Assembly: GCF_947503705.1 (NCBI RefSeq)
Contig: NZ_CANNES010000007.1
Coordinates: 158,668-222,667 of the forward strand
Direction: 5' to 3'
DNA: 64,000 nucleotides
From: an uncultured Tateyamaria sp.
GTDB lineage: Bacteria > Pseudomonadota > Alphaproteobacteria > Rhodobacterales > Rhodobacteraceae
Both the position numbers and the translations under genes were made by a program. This document shows positions 25,686-35,831 of this stretch, piece by piece. Every line of letters starts with the position of its first letter. Within the stretch, counting starts at the first letter, position 1. The notes under the pieces were generated by a model, which ran no database searches, was not told the origin of the DNA, and was given only the letters and a program-made list of their open reading frames with translations.

Positions 25686-25709
25686 CAATGAATGATTACT
25701 CCTTCATTG
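25686..25709. promoter_or_regulatory. dyad between lrp pair and ilvC, putative Lrp site
   Basis: CAATGAA (25686-25692) and TTCATTG (25703-25709) are perfect inverted arms around a 10-bp AT-rich spacer. The region is clearly AT-richer than its surroundings and begins 23 bp before the lrp start codon, so it could serve autoregulation and ilvC. Confidence 0.5.
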
Positions 25710-25710
25710 A

Positions 25711-26817
<1,107 letters not shown>

Positions 26818-26827
26818 GTCGGTTCGA

Positions 26828-27511
26828 TCAAATCTCGGGAAAGGCCGCCGCAAAAGCGGCCTTTCCTTTTTCTGACAGGCGGATCGCGCGGCTGCCCGTG
26901 TCGCGGTGCATCCAGCCTTGATCCTCCATCCGGCTCAGAATGGCGCGCCCCAATGATCCCGCCAGATGATTGCGCCGTTCGGACCAATCCAGACATGTGC
27001 GGCACAGGCGCGTGCGGCCCTGTTCCAATTGGCTCAGGTCAATCCCAAAAGCGGTCGCAAACGCGCGCCCAGCTTCGGTCAATCTCGCATCTTCCCCGTC
27101 TTCCAGCACCAAACCACGTGCGATCAGGCTGCGATACATCTGGACGCCCATCCGCCCCGCCAGATGGTTATAGCATACCCGCGCCACCTGCATCTGCGCG
27201 TCGCGCGGCCCTGTACGAACGCGTGTAGGGCCCCGGTTCGCGGCCAACCCCATCAACGCTTCCAACACGCCTGCCACTTCGGCATCGGCCAGTTGGAAAT
27301 ACTTGTGTCGCCCCTGTTTGCGCGGTGTGATCAGATCAGCGCCTGCGAGCTTTGACAAATGCCCGCTGGCCGTGGGCAGCGCCACGCCTGCCTCTTCGGC
27401 CAGTTCTGACGCCGTCAGGGCCCGCCCGTCCATCAGCGCCGTCAGGATATTCGCCCGCGCCGGATCACCGATCAGCGCCGCGATGTGAGAAATGTCTGGA
27501 CCTTCCTTCAT
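26828..27511 (-). CDS. ArsR-family winged-helix regulator
   Basis: 227 residues, long for ArsR. The N-terminal HTH (HIAALIGDPARANILTALMDGRALTASELAEEAGVALPTASGHLSKLAGADLITPRKQGRHKYFQLAD) is canonical. A ~130-residue C-terminal domain follows with clustered Cys (ARVCYNHLAGRMG, RTRLCRTCLDWSERRNHLAGSLG) whose two Cys-rich motifs could bind metal or sense redox (inference). It is divergent from a NIPSNAP/ABM/EamA operon, with a 38-bp dyad in the 71-bp gap, so it likely controls that operon and itself. Its 3' end contains the ilvC terminator. Confidence 0.88.
   Translation of the reverse strand: MKEGPDISHIAALIGDPARANILTALMDGRALTASELAEEAGVALPTASGHLSKLAGADLITPRKQGRHKYFQLADAEVAGVLEALMGLAANRGPTRVRTGPRDAQMQVARVCYNHLAGRMGVQMYRSLIARGLVLEDGEDARLTEAGRAFATAFGIDLSQLEQGRTRLCRTCLDWSERRNHLAGSLGRAILSRMEDQGWMHRDTGSRAIRLSEKGKAAFAAAFPEI
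26838..26870 (+). terminator. Rho-independent terminator of ilvC, inside the opposing arsR-like coding end
   Basis: GGAAAGGCCGC (26838-26848) pairs with GCGGCCTTTCC (26856-26866), and a TTTTTC run follows on the + strand. It lies 20 bp past the ilvC stop and within the last codons of the convergent regulator. Confidence 0.9.
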
Positions 27512-27549
27512 AGTTTGATCTTAGCCGAAGCATTCGCGCATATCAAACT
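27512..27549. promoter_or_regulatory. dyad operator between arsR-like gene and NIPSNAP operon
   Basis: AGTTTGAT (27512-27519) and ATCAAACT (27542-27549) are perfect arms, with an inner CGAA-GCA-TTCG palindrome at the centre. The left arm begins 1 bp before the regulator start codon, so binding would block its own expression. Confidence 0.6.
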
Positions 27550-27582
27550 GCTAAACCCCGGCCAGCAACGAAAGGACATTCC

Positions 27583-27906
27583 ATGCTGACCTGTATCATC
27601 CAATACCAGATCGACCCGACAAAGCGGGCGGAATTTGCCGCATATGGGGCGCGCTGGGGGCAATGCATCCCGCGCTGTGGTGCGGATCTTGTGGGATATT
27701 TTGCCCCGCATGAAGGGTCATCGACCCTTGCCTACGGCATCTATCATGTTGAAAACCTTGCCGCTTATGAAGAATACCGCGCACGCCTCGCCGCCGATCC
27801 GCTGGGCCGCGAGAATTACCTGTTTGCACAATCGCAAAAATTCATTCTCAAGGAAGACAGGACATGGTTGACGAACGTGTCCGCACCAAAGGGGGGCTGC
27901 GCATGA
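27583..27906 (+). CDS. NIPSNAP-family protein
   Basis: 107 residues, a dimeric alpha-beta barrel (ferredoxin-like) fold: LTCIIQYQIDPTKRAEFAAYGARWGQCIPRCGADLVGYFAPHEGSSTLAYGIYHVENLAAYEEYRARLAADP. NIPSNAP/ABM relatives are small enzymes or binding proteins. It starts the operon facing the arsR-like regulator; GAAAGGA precedes ATG. Its stop overlaps the next start (ATGA), and the next protein has the same fold, suggesting a tandem or heterodimer arrangement. Function unknown. Confidence 0.85.
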   Translation: MLTCIIQYQIDPTKRAEFAAYGARWGQCIPRCGADLVGYFAPHEGSSTLAYGIYHVENLAAYEEYRARLAADPLGRENYLFAQSQKFILKEDRTWLTNVSAPKGGCA

Positions 27907-28250
27907 TCGCCGTCATTTTCGAAGTCTGGCCCAAGGACGGTCACCGCGCCGCCTATATGGAGCGTGCCGCAGCCCTTAAACACCACCTCGCCGATATCCC
28001 CGGCTTCATCTCGGTTGAGCGGTTCGAAAGCTTGATGGAGCCTGGCAAGCTGCTGTCCCTTTCCTTTTGGGAGGACGAAGCCGCGTTGGAGCATTGGCGC
28101 AAGCTGCCGGATCATCGAGGGGCGCAAACTGCAGGTCGCGAGGTGCACTTTGACGACTACCGTCTGCGTGTGGCGGGCGTGATCCGCGACTATGGCATGA
28201 CAGAACGCGATGAGGCGCCCGCCGACAGCAAGGCGCTGCATGACCACTAG
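27903..28250 (+). CDS. antibiotic biosynthesis monooxygenase (ABM)-domain protein
   Basis: 115 residues from ATG 27903, overlapping the NIPSNAP stop. The ABM fold signature is IAVIFEVWPKDGHRAAYMERAAALKHHLADIPGFISVERFESLMEPGKLLSLSFWEDEAALEHWRKLPDH, as in small cofactor-free oxygenases and haem-degrading or quinol monooxygenases. The substrate is not predictable. The final codons overlap the EamA start by 11 bp. Confidence 0.85.
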   Translation: MIAVIFEVWPKDGHRAAYMERAAALKHHLADIPGFISVERFESLMEPGKLLSLSFWEDEAALEHWRKLPDHRGAQTAGREVHFDDYRLRVAGVIRDYGMTERDEAPADSKALHDH

Positions 28251-29160
28251 CCCAAATATCACCTCCAAAAGCTGGCTGATGGTGGTCACGCTTGGGCTGA
28301 CCTGGGGCGGCACCTTTCTGGTGACCGAACTCGCCCTTGAGGGCATCACGCCCTTTTGGCTTGCGGCGGGGCGCATCGGCTTTGCCGCCCTTCTCATGAC
28401 GGCGATCTGGCAAGGGTTGGGCGGTAGGCTTTTTGCCGAACGGCCCAACACATCCGCTCTGCTGTCACTGGCGGCCATCGGCGGTTTCAGTTCGGCCATT
28501 CCCTTCATGCTCCTCGCGTGGGGGCAACAATTCGTGACCTCCGGCTTTGCGGGGGTTTCCATGGCATCGGTAGCGCTGATCGTGCTGCCCTTGGCGCATT
28601 TCTTTGTGCCGGGCGAGCGGATCACATGGCGCAAGGCGGCGGGCTTTGTCATTGGCTTTTGCGGGGTCTGCGTGCTGATCGGGGGCCAAGCGTTCGAGAC
28701 AAGCGGGGCCGCGATGGAGACTGCCGGGCGCATGGCCTGCGTGTCGGCGGCGTGCTGCTATGGAATCTCTTCCGTGCTGATGCGCCGATTGCCCGCGATT
28801 GATCCCATCGGGTTGTCGACCGTGTTGCTGATCATCGCCGCCGGGATCACGATCCCCGTGGCCTGGAGTGCCGAGGGGCCACCACCCCTCCCAGATCAAC
28901 GCACTCTGATCGTGATCGCCTTCCTGGGCCTCGTGCCCACCGCTGCGGCCAACATATTGCGGGTGCTGGTCATTCGCAGCGCAGGCCCTGTATTCATGTC
29001 GCTCACCAACTACCAGGTGCCTGTCTGGTCGGTGGTCATGGGGGCAGTTCTTTTGGGCGAGCCTTTGCCACCCAGTCTACTTTGGGCGATGGCATTGATC
29101 TTGTCGGGCGTAGGTCTCAGCCAATATGGCGCGCTTCGTCGCCTCTTTGGACGTGGCTAG
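28240..29160 (+). CDS. EamA/DMT-family transporter
   Basis: 306 residues, ten hydrophobic helices in two EamA repeats ([28 protein letters not shown] and [16 protein letters not shown]...). The start is ATG 28240 inside the end of the ABM gene. Such permeases export amino acids, nucleobases, drugs or related metabolites. The operon partners and ArsR-type control suggest export of a toxic or oxidised metabolite (inference). The C-terminus overlaps the convergent glmM by 4 bp. Confidence 0.88.
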   Translation: MTTSPNITSKSWLMVVTLGLTWGGTFLVTELALEGITPFWLAAGRIGFAALLMTAIWQGLGGRLFAERPNTSALLSLAAIGGFSSAIPFMLLAWGQQFVTSGFAGVSMASVALIVLPLAHFFVPGERITWRKAAGFVIGFCGVCVLIGGQAFETSGAAMETAGRMACVSAACCYGISSVLMRRLPAIDPIGLSTVLLIIAAGITIPVAWSAEGPPPLPDQRTLIVIAFLGLVPTAAANILRVLVIRSAGPVFMSLTNYQVPVWSVVMGAVLLGEPLPPSLLWAMALILSGVGLSQYGALRRLFGRG

Positions 29161-30503
29161 GCCGTCACCGCCGCCTCGACCGCCTGAACAACATGATCAA
29201 CGCTGGCATTCAGAATGCCTTCGTCCTCGCTTTCGGCCATAACCCGGATCAGGGGTTCGGTGCCCGATTTGCGGATCAGCAAGCGGCCATTGCCTGTCAA
29301 TTGTGCCTCCGCCTCGGTAATGGCCGTTTTCACGCTTTCCATGTCGAGAGGGGTTTGCCCGGCGGCAAATCGCACGTTTTTGAGCAGCTGCGGCACCGGA
29401 TCAAAGACGTGCAGCACTTCGCTGGCCTTTTTACCCGATTGTACAAGTTCGGCCAGGAATTGCAGCCCGGCCATGAGTCCGTCGCCAGTGGTGGCATAGT
29501 CCGTCATCACGATGTGCCCGGATTGTTCGCCACCAAGGTTAAAGCCGCCCTGGCGCATCCGTTCGACGACATAGCGGTCACCGACACCTGTACGTTCCAG
29601 GCTCACACCGTGGCCTTGCAGGTACCGTTCAAGCCCCAGGTTCGACATGACCGTGGCCACAAGAGACCCACCTTTGAGCCGCCCTTCGGCAGCCCAACGG
29701 GCGGCCATCAGGCCCATGAACTGGTCGCCATTGCCGACCCGTCCCCGCTCGTCCAACAAGATCACGCGATCCGCGTCACCATCAAGGCAAATTCCAACAT
29801 CCGCACCATGGGCCACAACCGCCTCAGCCGCCGTTTGCGGATGGGTGGACCCGCAGCCTTTGTTGATATTGTGCCCATTAGGCGCCACGCCCACCGGGAT
29901 CACCGTTGCGCCCAATTCCCACAGCGCCTCGGGGGCGACGCGGTAGGCGGCCCCATTGGCGCAATCAATGACAACCTTGAGCCCGTCCAAGCGCATCTGG
30001 CGCGGGAACGAAGACTTCACCCGCTCCACATAGCGATAGCGCCCATCGTAGACATGCTTGGCGCGCCCAATATCGGTGGCATCCACCGGATCGACGCCGG
30101 TGACCACCAATTGCTCGATTTCGGTCTCTGCCGCATCGCTCAGCTTGTAGCCATCGGGGCCAAAAAACTTGATCCCATTGTCTGTGGCCGGGTTGTGACT
30201 GGCCGAGATCATCACGCCCAGATCGGCCCGCATCGACCGCGTCAGCAACCCGACGGCAGGCGTGGGTACCGGGCCCAGCAGCAGCACATTCATCCCCGTG
30301 GAGGTCAGCCCGGCGGTCAGCGCGTTTTCAAACATATAGCCCGACAATCGCGTGTCCTTGCCGATGACAACCCGGTGGACCGACTCGCCGTCGCGCTTGA
30401 AATACCGTCCGACCGCAGCGCCGAGGCGCAAAGCCATTTCCGCAGTCATGGGGCTTGTGTTGGCGGTGCCGCGCACGCCGTCGGTGCCGAAAAGTTTGGT
30501 CAT
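29157..30503 (-). CDS. glmM: phosphoglucosamine mutase
   Basis: 448 residues. It interconverts glucosamine-6- and -1-phosphate for UDP-GlcNAc and cell-wall synthesis. It starts [15 protein letters not shown]; the phosphoserine loop is [19 protein letters not shown], the Mg-binding DGDADR loop is [15 protein letters not shown], and the sugar-specificity loop is [10 protein letters not shown]. The phosphate-binding site is [17 protein letters not shown] 30503 is 1 bp after the folP stop; folB, folP and glmM form a leftward operon as in many alphaproteobacteria. Confidence 0.97.
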   Translation of the reverse strand: MTKLFGTDGVRGTANTSPMTAEMALRLGAAVGRYFKRDGESVHRVVIGKDTRLSGYMFENALTAGLTSTGMNVLLLGPVPTPAVGLLTRSMRADLGVMISASHNPATDNGIKFFGPDGYKLSDAAETEIEQLVVTGVDPVDATDIGRAKHVYDGRYRYVERVKSSFPRQMRLDGLKVVIDCANGAAYRVAPEALWELGATVIPVGVAPNGHNINKGCGSTHPQTAAEAVVAHGADVGICLDGDADRVILLDERGRVGNGDQFMGLMAARWAAEGRLKGGSLVATVMSNLGLERYLQGHGVSLERTGVGDRYVVERMRQGGFNLGGEQSGHIVMTDYATTGDGLMAGLQFLAELVQSGKKASEVLHVFDPVPQLLKNVRFAAGQTPLDMESVKTAITEAEAQLTGNGRLLIRKSGTEPLIRVMAESEDEGILNASVDHVVQAVEAAVTA

Positions 30504-30504
30504 G

Positions 30505-31485
30505 TCAGGGATGTGCCACAGAGGCGCGCCAAAGCGCAATGGCCTGCGCGTGATCGGCCACATCATGCGCACGGATGATCTGGACCCCTTGGGCCATTGC
30601 GGCGAGAGCGACAGCGATAGAGCCAGGCGCGCGATCATTGGCATCGGGCGTGTTCCCGATTGTCCCGATGAATCGTTTGCGCGAGGCCCCTAACAGGATC
30701 GGTACGCCCAGCCCATGAAACAGGCTGATCCGGTTAAGTATGGCCAGGTTGTGATCCAACGTCTTGCCAAAACCGATGCCGGGGTCGGCGATGATGTTGT
30801 GCCTTGGAATTCCAATGGCGGTCAGAAATGCAATCCGTCCAGCCAGGAAATCATAGACGTCCAGCACCACGTTTTCATAGCTCGGGTTCTGCTGCATCGT
30901 TTGCGGATCGCCTTGGGCGTGCATCACACAGACGGGAACACCGCGCGCTGCACAAAGCGGGGCAAGGTCCGTGTCATAGGTAAATCCGCTGACGTCATTG
31001 ACGATGGTGGCGCCCGCATCAAGTGCGGCCTCGGCCACCGCCGCCTTGCGCGTGTCAATCGAGATCGGCGTCTTGATCCCTGCCCCGCGCAGGGCCGCAA
31101 TCACGGGGGCCGTCCGTAAGACTTCGGCGTCAATCGCAACGGTCTGCGCCCCGGGCCGGGTCGATTCGCCCCCGATGTCGAGGATTGCGGCACCTGCCCC
31201 GATCACGGCATGGCCATGGGCGACGGCTTGGGCCACTTCGGCAAATTGACCACCGTCGGAAAAACTGTCGGGCGTGGTATTGAGGATGCCCATGAGGGCC
31301 TGATCCATGCGCGCAGATGCAAAGCGGGCACGCTCGGCGTCACTCAGATCAGAAACCGGGATGATCTGTGGTGCAGCACCGCGCGATAAGACCTCCACAT
31401 GCGTGAACCAGCACATGCCAAAGCGCTGCGCATCATCCGGTGCGGCGGGCCCCACCTGCATCAACGGCCGCAGATAGGGGCGCAT
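30505..31485 (-). CDS. folP: dihydropteroate synthase
   Basis: 326 residues from ATG 31485, overlapping the folB stop (TGATG); a GTG one codon upstream is possible. A TIM barrel with [65 protein letters not shown] and the sulfonamide-site loop GASRKRFIG. It condenses p-aminobenzoate with dihydropterin pyrophosphate. The ~60 N-terminal residues before MGILNTTP are longer than in E. coli FolP (282 aa). Confidence 0.96.
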   Translation of the reverse strand: MRPYLRPLMQVGPAAPDDAQRFGMCWFTHVEVLSRGAAPQIIPVSDLSDAERARFASARMDQALMGILNTTPDSFSDGGQFAEVAQAVAHGHAVIGAGAAILDIGGESTRPGAQTVAIDAEVLRTAPVIAALRGAGIKTPISIDTRKAAVAEAALDAGATIVNDVSGFTYDTDLAPLCAARGVPVCVMHAQGDPQTMQQNPSYENVVLDVYDFLAGRIAFLTAIGIPRHNIIADPGIGFGKTLDHNLAILNRISLFHGLGVPILLGASRKRFIGTIGNTPDANDRAPGSIAVALAAMAQGVQIIRAHDVADHAQAIALWRASVAHP

Positions 31486-32408
31486 CACAACGTGGCTTGG
31501 CTGACAGGCACGGTGCGCAGTTTCACTGGTGCATCCACAGGGCCATCATCGCCGATCACCAGCATTTCGCGGGCATCAAAGGTTGCCGCGAACCACGAGG
31601 CCAGCGCCACTGCATCAGCGCCCTTGGCCGACGGCCCATCCACCGCATCGAGCACGATCTTTGACGGCGCCCAGACGCAGATCTGTCCATTGCGCATCGC
31701 CCAATCCAGCTCGGTCCGCGTGTCCACCACCTTGCAGCGGGCATCGCGCGCGGCCAAAACCCATGCGTTTTGCTCGATGGCCAGCAGGTCGACGCGGCGC
31801 TGTGCCAGCGGATGATCGGCCTGCGGGGCGGCCACATCTGTAGGGCCTACGCAAAAGATAAGCGGACGGCCCATCGCAGCCAGCTGATCAATCCAGCCGG
31901 TCAGATGGGGCGACGCGATGGCGGCGTTGGACAGATAGACCAGTTCGGGATGCAGAGTTTCTTCTTCAGGGGCCGCAGCGGCCACTACGGTTTCGCGACT
32001 GCGCACGATCTCGACGCCCAGGGCTCCGGGCCCTCGGTCCAGCTTTTCCACCCGGACGAAGACGCGCATCGCCTGAGGCTCCAGAAGGATGCGGTCGGCC
32101 ACGCGTTCGGCCACCGTTTCGAGCAGGTTCAGACGCTCATCGGCCAGTTCAAAGGCGATGGCCTCGGTCACTTTGTCATAGCTCAGGATACGGTCCACAT
32201 CGTCGTCGATGGGCCCGGTCAGCGGGCGCACCTCAACCACGATGTTGAAACAGACCCGTTGAGTCACGCCCCGTTCGGCCTGAAACGCGCCAATCTCGAC
32301 CTCGACCGTATGGTCGCGCACCGAAATACGATCCAGCGGGGTCGTAGTGGCCGTGGCCTCGGACCGCTCTGAGGGGTGCGAAAACGCAAGACGGATTTCA
32401 GACGCCAT
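31485..32408 (-). CDS. folB: dihydroneopterin aldolase fused to an unknown C-terminal domain
   Basis: 307 residues. Residues ~25-145 form the FolB tunnelling fold (DRISVRDHTVEVEIGAFQAERGVTQRVCFNIVVEV, ILSYDKVTEAI, NLLETVAERVADRIL) with the catalytic Lys in VRVEKLDRG. Residues ~160-300 are an additional alpha/beta domain (LVYLSNAAIASPHLTGWIDQLAAMGRPLIFCVGP..., ALASWFAATFDAREMLVIGDDG), reminiscent of amino-acid-kinase folds, with no clear active site. Normal FolB has ~120 residues. The stop is coupled to folP. The extension may be a lineage-specific fusion. Confidence 0.9.
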   Translation of the reverse strand: MASEIRLAFSHPSERSEATATTTPLDRISVRDHTVEVEIGAFQAERGVTQRVCFNIVVEVRPLTGPIDDDVDRILSYDKVTEAIAFELADERLNLLETVAERVADRILLEPQAMRVFVRVEKLDRGPGALGVEIVRSRETVVAAAAPEEETLHPELVYLSNAAIASPHLTGWIDQLAAMGRPLIFCVGPTDVAAPQADHPLAQRRVDLLAIEQNAWVLAARDARCKVVDTRTELDWAMRNGQICVWAPSKIVLDAVDGPSAKGADAVALASWFAATFDAREMLVIGDDGPVDAPVKLRTVPVSQATL

Positions 32409-32517
32409 GGTGCACGGCCTTTTTTTAAACGTGTATCGCCGCCCTTTTAACGCCGTGCGCTAACGAAACCAGCGGCAAAGACGCCGCGCCCCGGTGCAAA
32501 AGCGTCACACACCCCAA

Positions 32518-33147
32518 TCAGTTGGAGGCAGTTCGGAAGGTATGGCGATAAAACAGGTGCACGCCGATGGCAGCCGTTTTGGTATAGACCCGAGCCCAGC
32601 TGGGGCGCACGGCGGTGGTGTGATAATGCGTGGCGCCGTTGGTCAGGTCCGGCGCACGGCCGTCAAGAACCGCGCGGGCCACTTTGCCCACACGTTCCCA
32701 AGCGCGCGGTTCTGCGATATGTTCGGGGTTGCCGTCACAGGTATAGGTGAACTGGCACTGGTATTTGCGCCCTGTACCCTGGTTGATCACACCGCAGACA
32801 CTGCTGGGAAAACGGGCGCTATCGACACGGTTCATGATGACCTCTGCCACCGCGAACTGGCCCTTGACGGTTTCGCCACGCGCCTCAAAGTACAACGCCT
32901 CTGACAGGCATTTCCAATGTGGCCCGCCCGTCGCCTTGGGTTGGCTGTCGATCCAGGAACGTGCAAACTTTACGTCACCCACTGCCTCAGGCTCGACCAA
33001 CAGGTTTTGCAGCCGCGTTGCGGATAGACCGCGCAGACCGTCTTTTTCCGCTTTGATCAGCGCGTTGCCTGCCTCGTCATCCGCCGCAAAGGCGGGTGTC
33101 ACGGCCAAAACGGCCACGGCGACCGCTGTCTTGAATATGCTGCGCAT
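32518..33147 (-). CDS. SleB-like cell-wall hydrolase
   Basis: 209 residues with signal peptide (MRSIFKTAVAVAVLAVTPAFAA). The Hydrolase_2 domain (~75-205) has CLSEALYFEARGETVKGQFAVAEVIMNRVDS (catalytic Glu in EARGE), FPSSVCGVINQ and GATHYHTTAVRPSWA. SleB/CwlJ relatives are lytic transglycosylases or amidases acting on peptidoglycan in the periplasm. A leader hairpin covers the ribosome-site region. It is monocistronic, lying downstream of the PPDK-like gene on the opposite side of the 149-bp gap and transcribed in the same direction. Confidence 0.9.
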   Translation of the reverse strand: MRSIFKTAVAVAVLAVTPAFAADDEAGNALIKAEKDGLRGLSATRLQNLLVEPEAVGDVKFARSWIDSQPKATGGPHWKCLSEALYFEARGETVKGQFAVAEVIMNRVDSARFPSSVCGVINQGTGRKYQCQFTYTCDGNPEHIAEPRAWERVGKVARAVLDGRAPDLTNGATHYHTTAVRPSWARVYTKTAAIGVHLFYRHTFRTASN

Positions 33148-33149
33148 TG

Positions 33150-33180
33150 AATGCCCCAGGTTATTTCAATTCGGGGCATT
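33150..33180 (-). promoter_or_regulatory. leader hairpin over the ribosome site of the SleB-like gene
   Basis: On the transcribed strand AATGCCCC (33180-33173) pairs with GGGGCATT (33157-33150) across a 15-nt AT-rich loop. The GGGG arm is the only Shine-Dalgarno-like stretch before ATG 33147, so the hairpin would mask it. This is compatible with thermometer-like or protein-mediated translational control. Confidence 0.45.
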
Positions 33181-33296
33181 TAGAGAAAAATCGCTCAAAG
33201 GTCTACCGGACCGGCGAAAAGGTCGCAGGCACCAGCCAAGTCGCGCCGACAGTTCCTGGTCGCTTAAGCCTTATGTAGGGCCATCCTCTGCGGCCC

Positions 33297-35831
33297 TCAC
33301 TGGATTTTGTGGCCGATCGCCAATTGCGCTGCGGCAAGCCGCGCCACTGGCACTCGGAAGGGGGAGCAGGAGACATAGTCAAATCCGGCGGCCCGGCAAA
33401 ACGCTATCGATTCGGGGTCGCCGCCATGTTCACCGCAGAGTGACAGTGTGATGCCTGGCCGAGACGTGCGCCCGCGTTGCGCTCCCAAGGTCAACAGTTC
33501 GCCCACCCCGTCGATATCAAGCGAATGAAACGGGTCTTCGTCAAAAACCTCCTGACGAACATAATCCGACATGAACCGGCCCGCATCATCGCGGCTGAGA
33601 CCATAGGTCATCTGCGTCAGGTCATTGGTGCCAAAACTGAGAAAGCTGCAATGCTGGGCGATGTCACCAGCACGCAAGGCAGCGCGGGGCGTTTCGACCA
33701 TCACGCCGAGGCGAAAGGTAAAATCGGTGCCCTTTTCGGTGCGGACAGCTGCGGCGATGGCATCAATGCGGGATTTGACCAGTTCGACCTCGCGCTTGGC
33801 ACTGACGAGGGGGATCATGATCTCGGGCTCCACCGGGTCGCCATCACGGCTCGCCTCTATGGTCGCCTCAAAGATGGCGCGGGCCTGCATTTCGTAAATC
33901 TCGGGCACGGTGACCCCCAACCGAACGCCGCGCAGTCCCAGCATGGGGTTATATTCCACCATCGCTTCGACCCGCCGGATCACATCGGACAGGGGCAGCC
34001 CCAGCGCATCGGCAAGGCCATGCTGGCCATCACGGTCAGTGGGCAGAAACTCATGCAACGGCGGATCAAAGAGACGGATGCAGACCGGTTGGCCCTGCAT
34101 AATTTTGAAAAGTTGCACAAAATCGGTGCGCTGCATGGGCAAGAGCCGCTCCAGCACCGCACGGCGGTCGTCGCTCGTCTCGGCAAAGATCATCTCGCGC
34201 ATGACAGTCAAGCGACCCGGTTCAAAGAACATGTGCTCCGTCCGGCACAGGCCAATGCCTTGGGCCGCAAAGTTGCGCGCGGTCTGAGCATCCGCCGGGG
34301 TATCGGCATTCGCCCGGATGCCGATATCGCGTTCGGCATCGGCCCAATCCATGAGGTCCTGGAAGGCATCGTCGAGGGCGGCTTCCTGCATTTCGGGCGC
34401 GCCTAGAAGGATCACGCCATTGGTGCCGTCCACGGTCACCGTCTCGCCCGCCGGGATCACCCGGCCGTCCTTGGTCAACAACTGGCTCTTGCGGGTCTGA
34501 AAACGGATGTCGCCCACGCCCACCACGCAGGGCAGACCAATGCCGCGCCCGATCACGGCTGCGTGGCTGGTGATGCCGCCCCGTTCGGTGATGATGGCCT
34601 TGGCGGCATGCATGCCCCGGATATCTTCGGGTGAGGTTTCGCGGCGGACCAAGATGCAATCTTCGTCCCGCGCGGCGCTGGCCTGGGCTTCGGTGGCGGT
34701 GAAAACCAGTTTGCCCGTGGCGGCACCCGGGCTGGCGGCGATGCCTGTGCCCAACACGTCACGTTTGGCATGCCGGTCGACCTGACGGTGCAGAAGCTCG
34801 TTCAATGTGCCCGGCTCGATCCGCATCAACGCGTCCTGGATCGGGATCACCTTGTCGCGGGCCAGTTGCACCGCAATGCGCACGGCAGCACGCGAAGATC
34901 GGGCAACGCGCACCCCGTCCAGAATGTGCAACTCTCCGTTTTCAATGGTGAATTCGACCTGCATTTCCTCGCGCAGGCGGGTCCGCATCAGACGCGCGTG
35001 TTCCACCAATTGGGCAAAGCAATCGGGCACGCATTCCTCGAGCGAGGGGCCGCGCGGGTCGCGCGAAATAAAAAGGCTCGCATCCCCCAAAAGCGCATCA
35101 CGCCCCTGGCTCTGGCGCAGATAACGGCCGGTGATCTGCGGCAGGCCGGTTTTGGAGGACACAAGTTGCAGCACGCCAGAGCCGCATTCGCCCTGCCCGA
35201 CGCCGTAAGCCATCTGTTGCACCACAAGGCCCAGGCCCGCATCGGCGGGCGCGCCCTTGGCCTGACGCAGCAGCCGGGCCGATGTGCCCTCCCAGGCGCG
35301 GGCCATGGATTTCAGCACACCCGCCAATTGTTCGGCGCGGGTCGTAGGAAAGGGGATTTCCTGTTCAACTTCATAGGCTTGCAGGACTTGTTGCAACGCC
35401 CCAGGCCCCTCGCCTGTCACGTCGTCGAACATATCGGGGTCCAGCCGGTCCACGTGGATCGCATAGCTTTGGACAAAGCGGGTAAAGAGGGCAGAGGCGG
35501 CATCTGTACCAAGGGTGGCACAAAGCACTTCGTAGCGCGCGTCGTTCATGCCGATGTTCAGGATCGCAGAGGGCCCGCCCCAATCCGGATCTTCGGAGGA
35601 CGGGCGCACGCATAGCAGCGCGTCCTGGGGGAATTCACCCAAAATCGCTTCGATATCAGGGAGATGGCCGTTGGCGATGTCATGCACAGCGTCAAAAGAC
35701 AGCGCCACGGTGGTCGGTACAGGCAGGTCCAGGCGGGACAGTCGCTGCAAGCATTTCGCCCGCCCACCATGTGTCGTTGTGGCGATGGGGGCGATGGGCG
35801 TCACGAGCGTGGTATTTGGGTTATTCTGCAC
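33297..35831 (-). CDS. pyruvate phosphate dikinase-like protein with degraded ATP-grasp domain
   Basis: 844 residues, slightly shorter than PPDK (~880). The central phospho-histidine domain is intact (ILVRRETSPEDIRGMHAAKAIITERGGITSHAAVIGRG, His423). The C-terminal PEP/pyruvate barrel is intact too (GLCRTEHMFF, MVEYNPMLGLRG, FGTNDLTQMTYGLSRDDAG, SLCGEHGGDP with Cys799). The N-terminal nucleotide domain has drifted: the usual VRSGA..SMPGMMDT is VRPSSEDPDWGGPSAILN, SGTGV.FTR is CGSGVLQLV, and LQTR is LDGV. It may use another phosphoryl donor or work as a PEP-dependent partial enzyme (inference). It is leftward and separate from the SleB-like gene. Confidence 0.8.
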   Translation of the reverse strand: MQNNPNTTLVTPIAPIATTTHGGRAKCLQRLSRLDLPVPTTVALSFDAVHDIANGHLPDIEAILGEFPQDALLCVRPSSEDPDWGGPSAILNIGMNDARYEVLCATLGTDAASALFTRFVQSYAIHVDRLDPDMFDDVTGEGPGALQQVLQAYEVEQEIPFPTTRAEQLAGVLKSMARAWEGTSARLLRQAKGAPADAGLGLVVQQMAYGVGQGECGSGVLQLVSSKTGLPQITGRYLRQSQGRDALLGDASLFISRDPRGPSLEECVPDCFAQLVEHARLMRTRLREEMQVEFTIENGELHILDGVRVARSSRAAVRIAVQLARDKVIPIQDALMRIEPGTLNELLHRQVDRHAKRDVLGTGIAASPGAATGKLVFTATEAQASAARDEDCILVRRETSPEDIRGMHAAKAIITERGGITSHAAVIGRGIGLPCVVGVGDIRFQTRKSQLLTKDGRVIPAGETVTVDGTNGVILLGAPEMQEAALDDAFQDLMDWADAERDIGIRANADTPADAQTARNFAAQGIGLCRTEHMFFEPGRLTVMREMIFAETSDDRRAVLERLLPMQRTDFVQLFKIMQGQPVCIRLFDPPLHEFLPTDRDGQHGLADALGLPLSDVIRRVEAMVEYNPMLGLRGVRLGVTVPEIYEMQARAIFEATIEASRDGDPVEPEIMIPLVSAKREVELVKSRIDAIAAAVRTEKGTDFTFRLGVMVETPRAALRAGDIAQHCSFLSFGTNDLTQMTYGLSRDDAGRFMSDYVRQEVFDEDPFHSLDIDGVGELLTLGAQRGRTSRPGITLSLCGEHGGDPESIAFCRAAGFDYVSCSPFRVPVARLAAAQLAIGHKIQ

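Noticed and set aside
29082..30578. A 498-residue rightward frame opposite glmM
   Set aside because: Antisense shadow. glmM motifs (active Ser loop, DGDADR) are complete on the minus strand.
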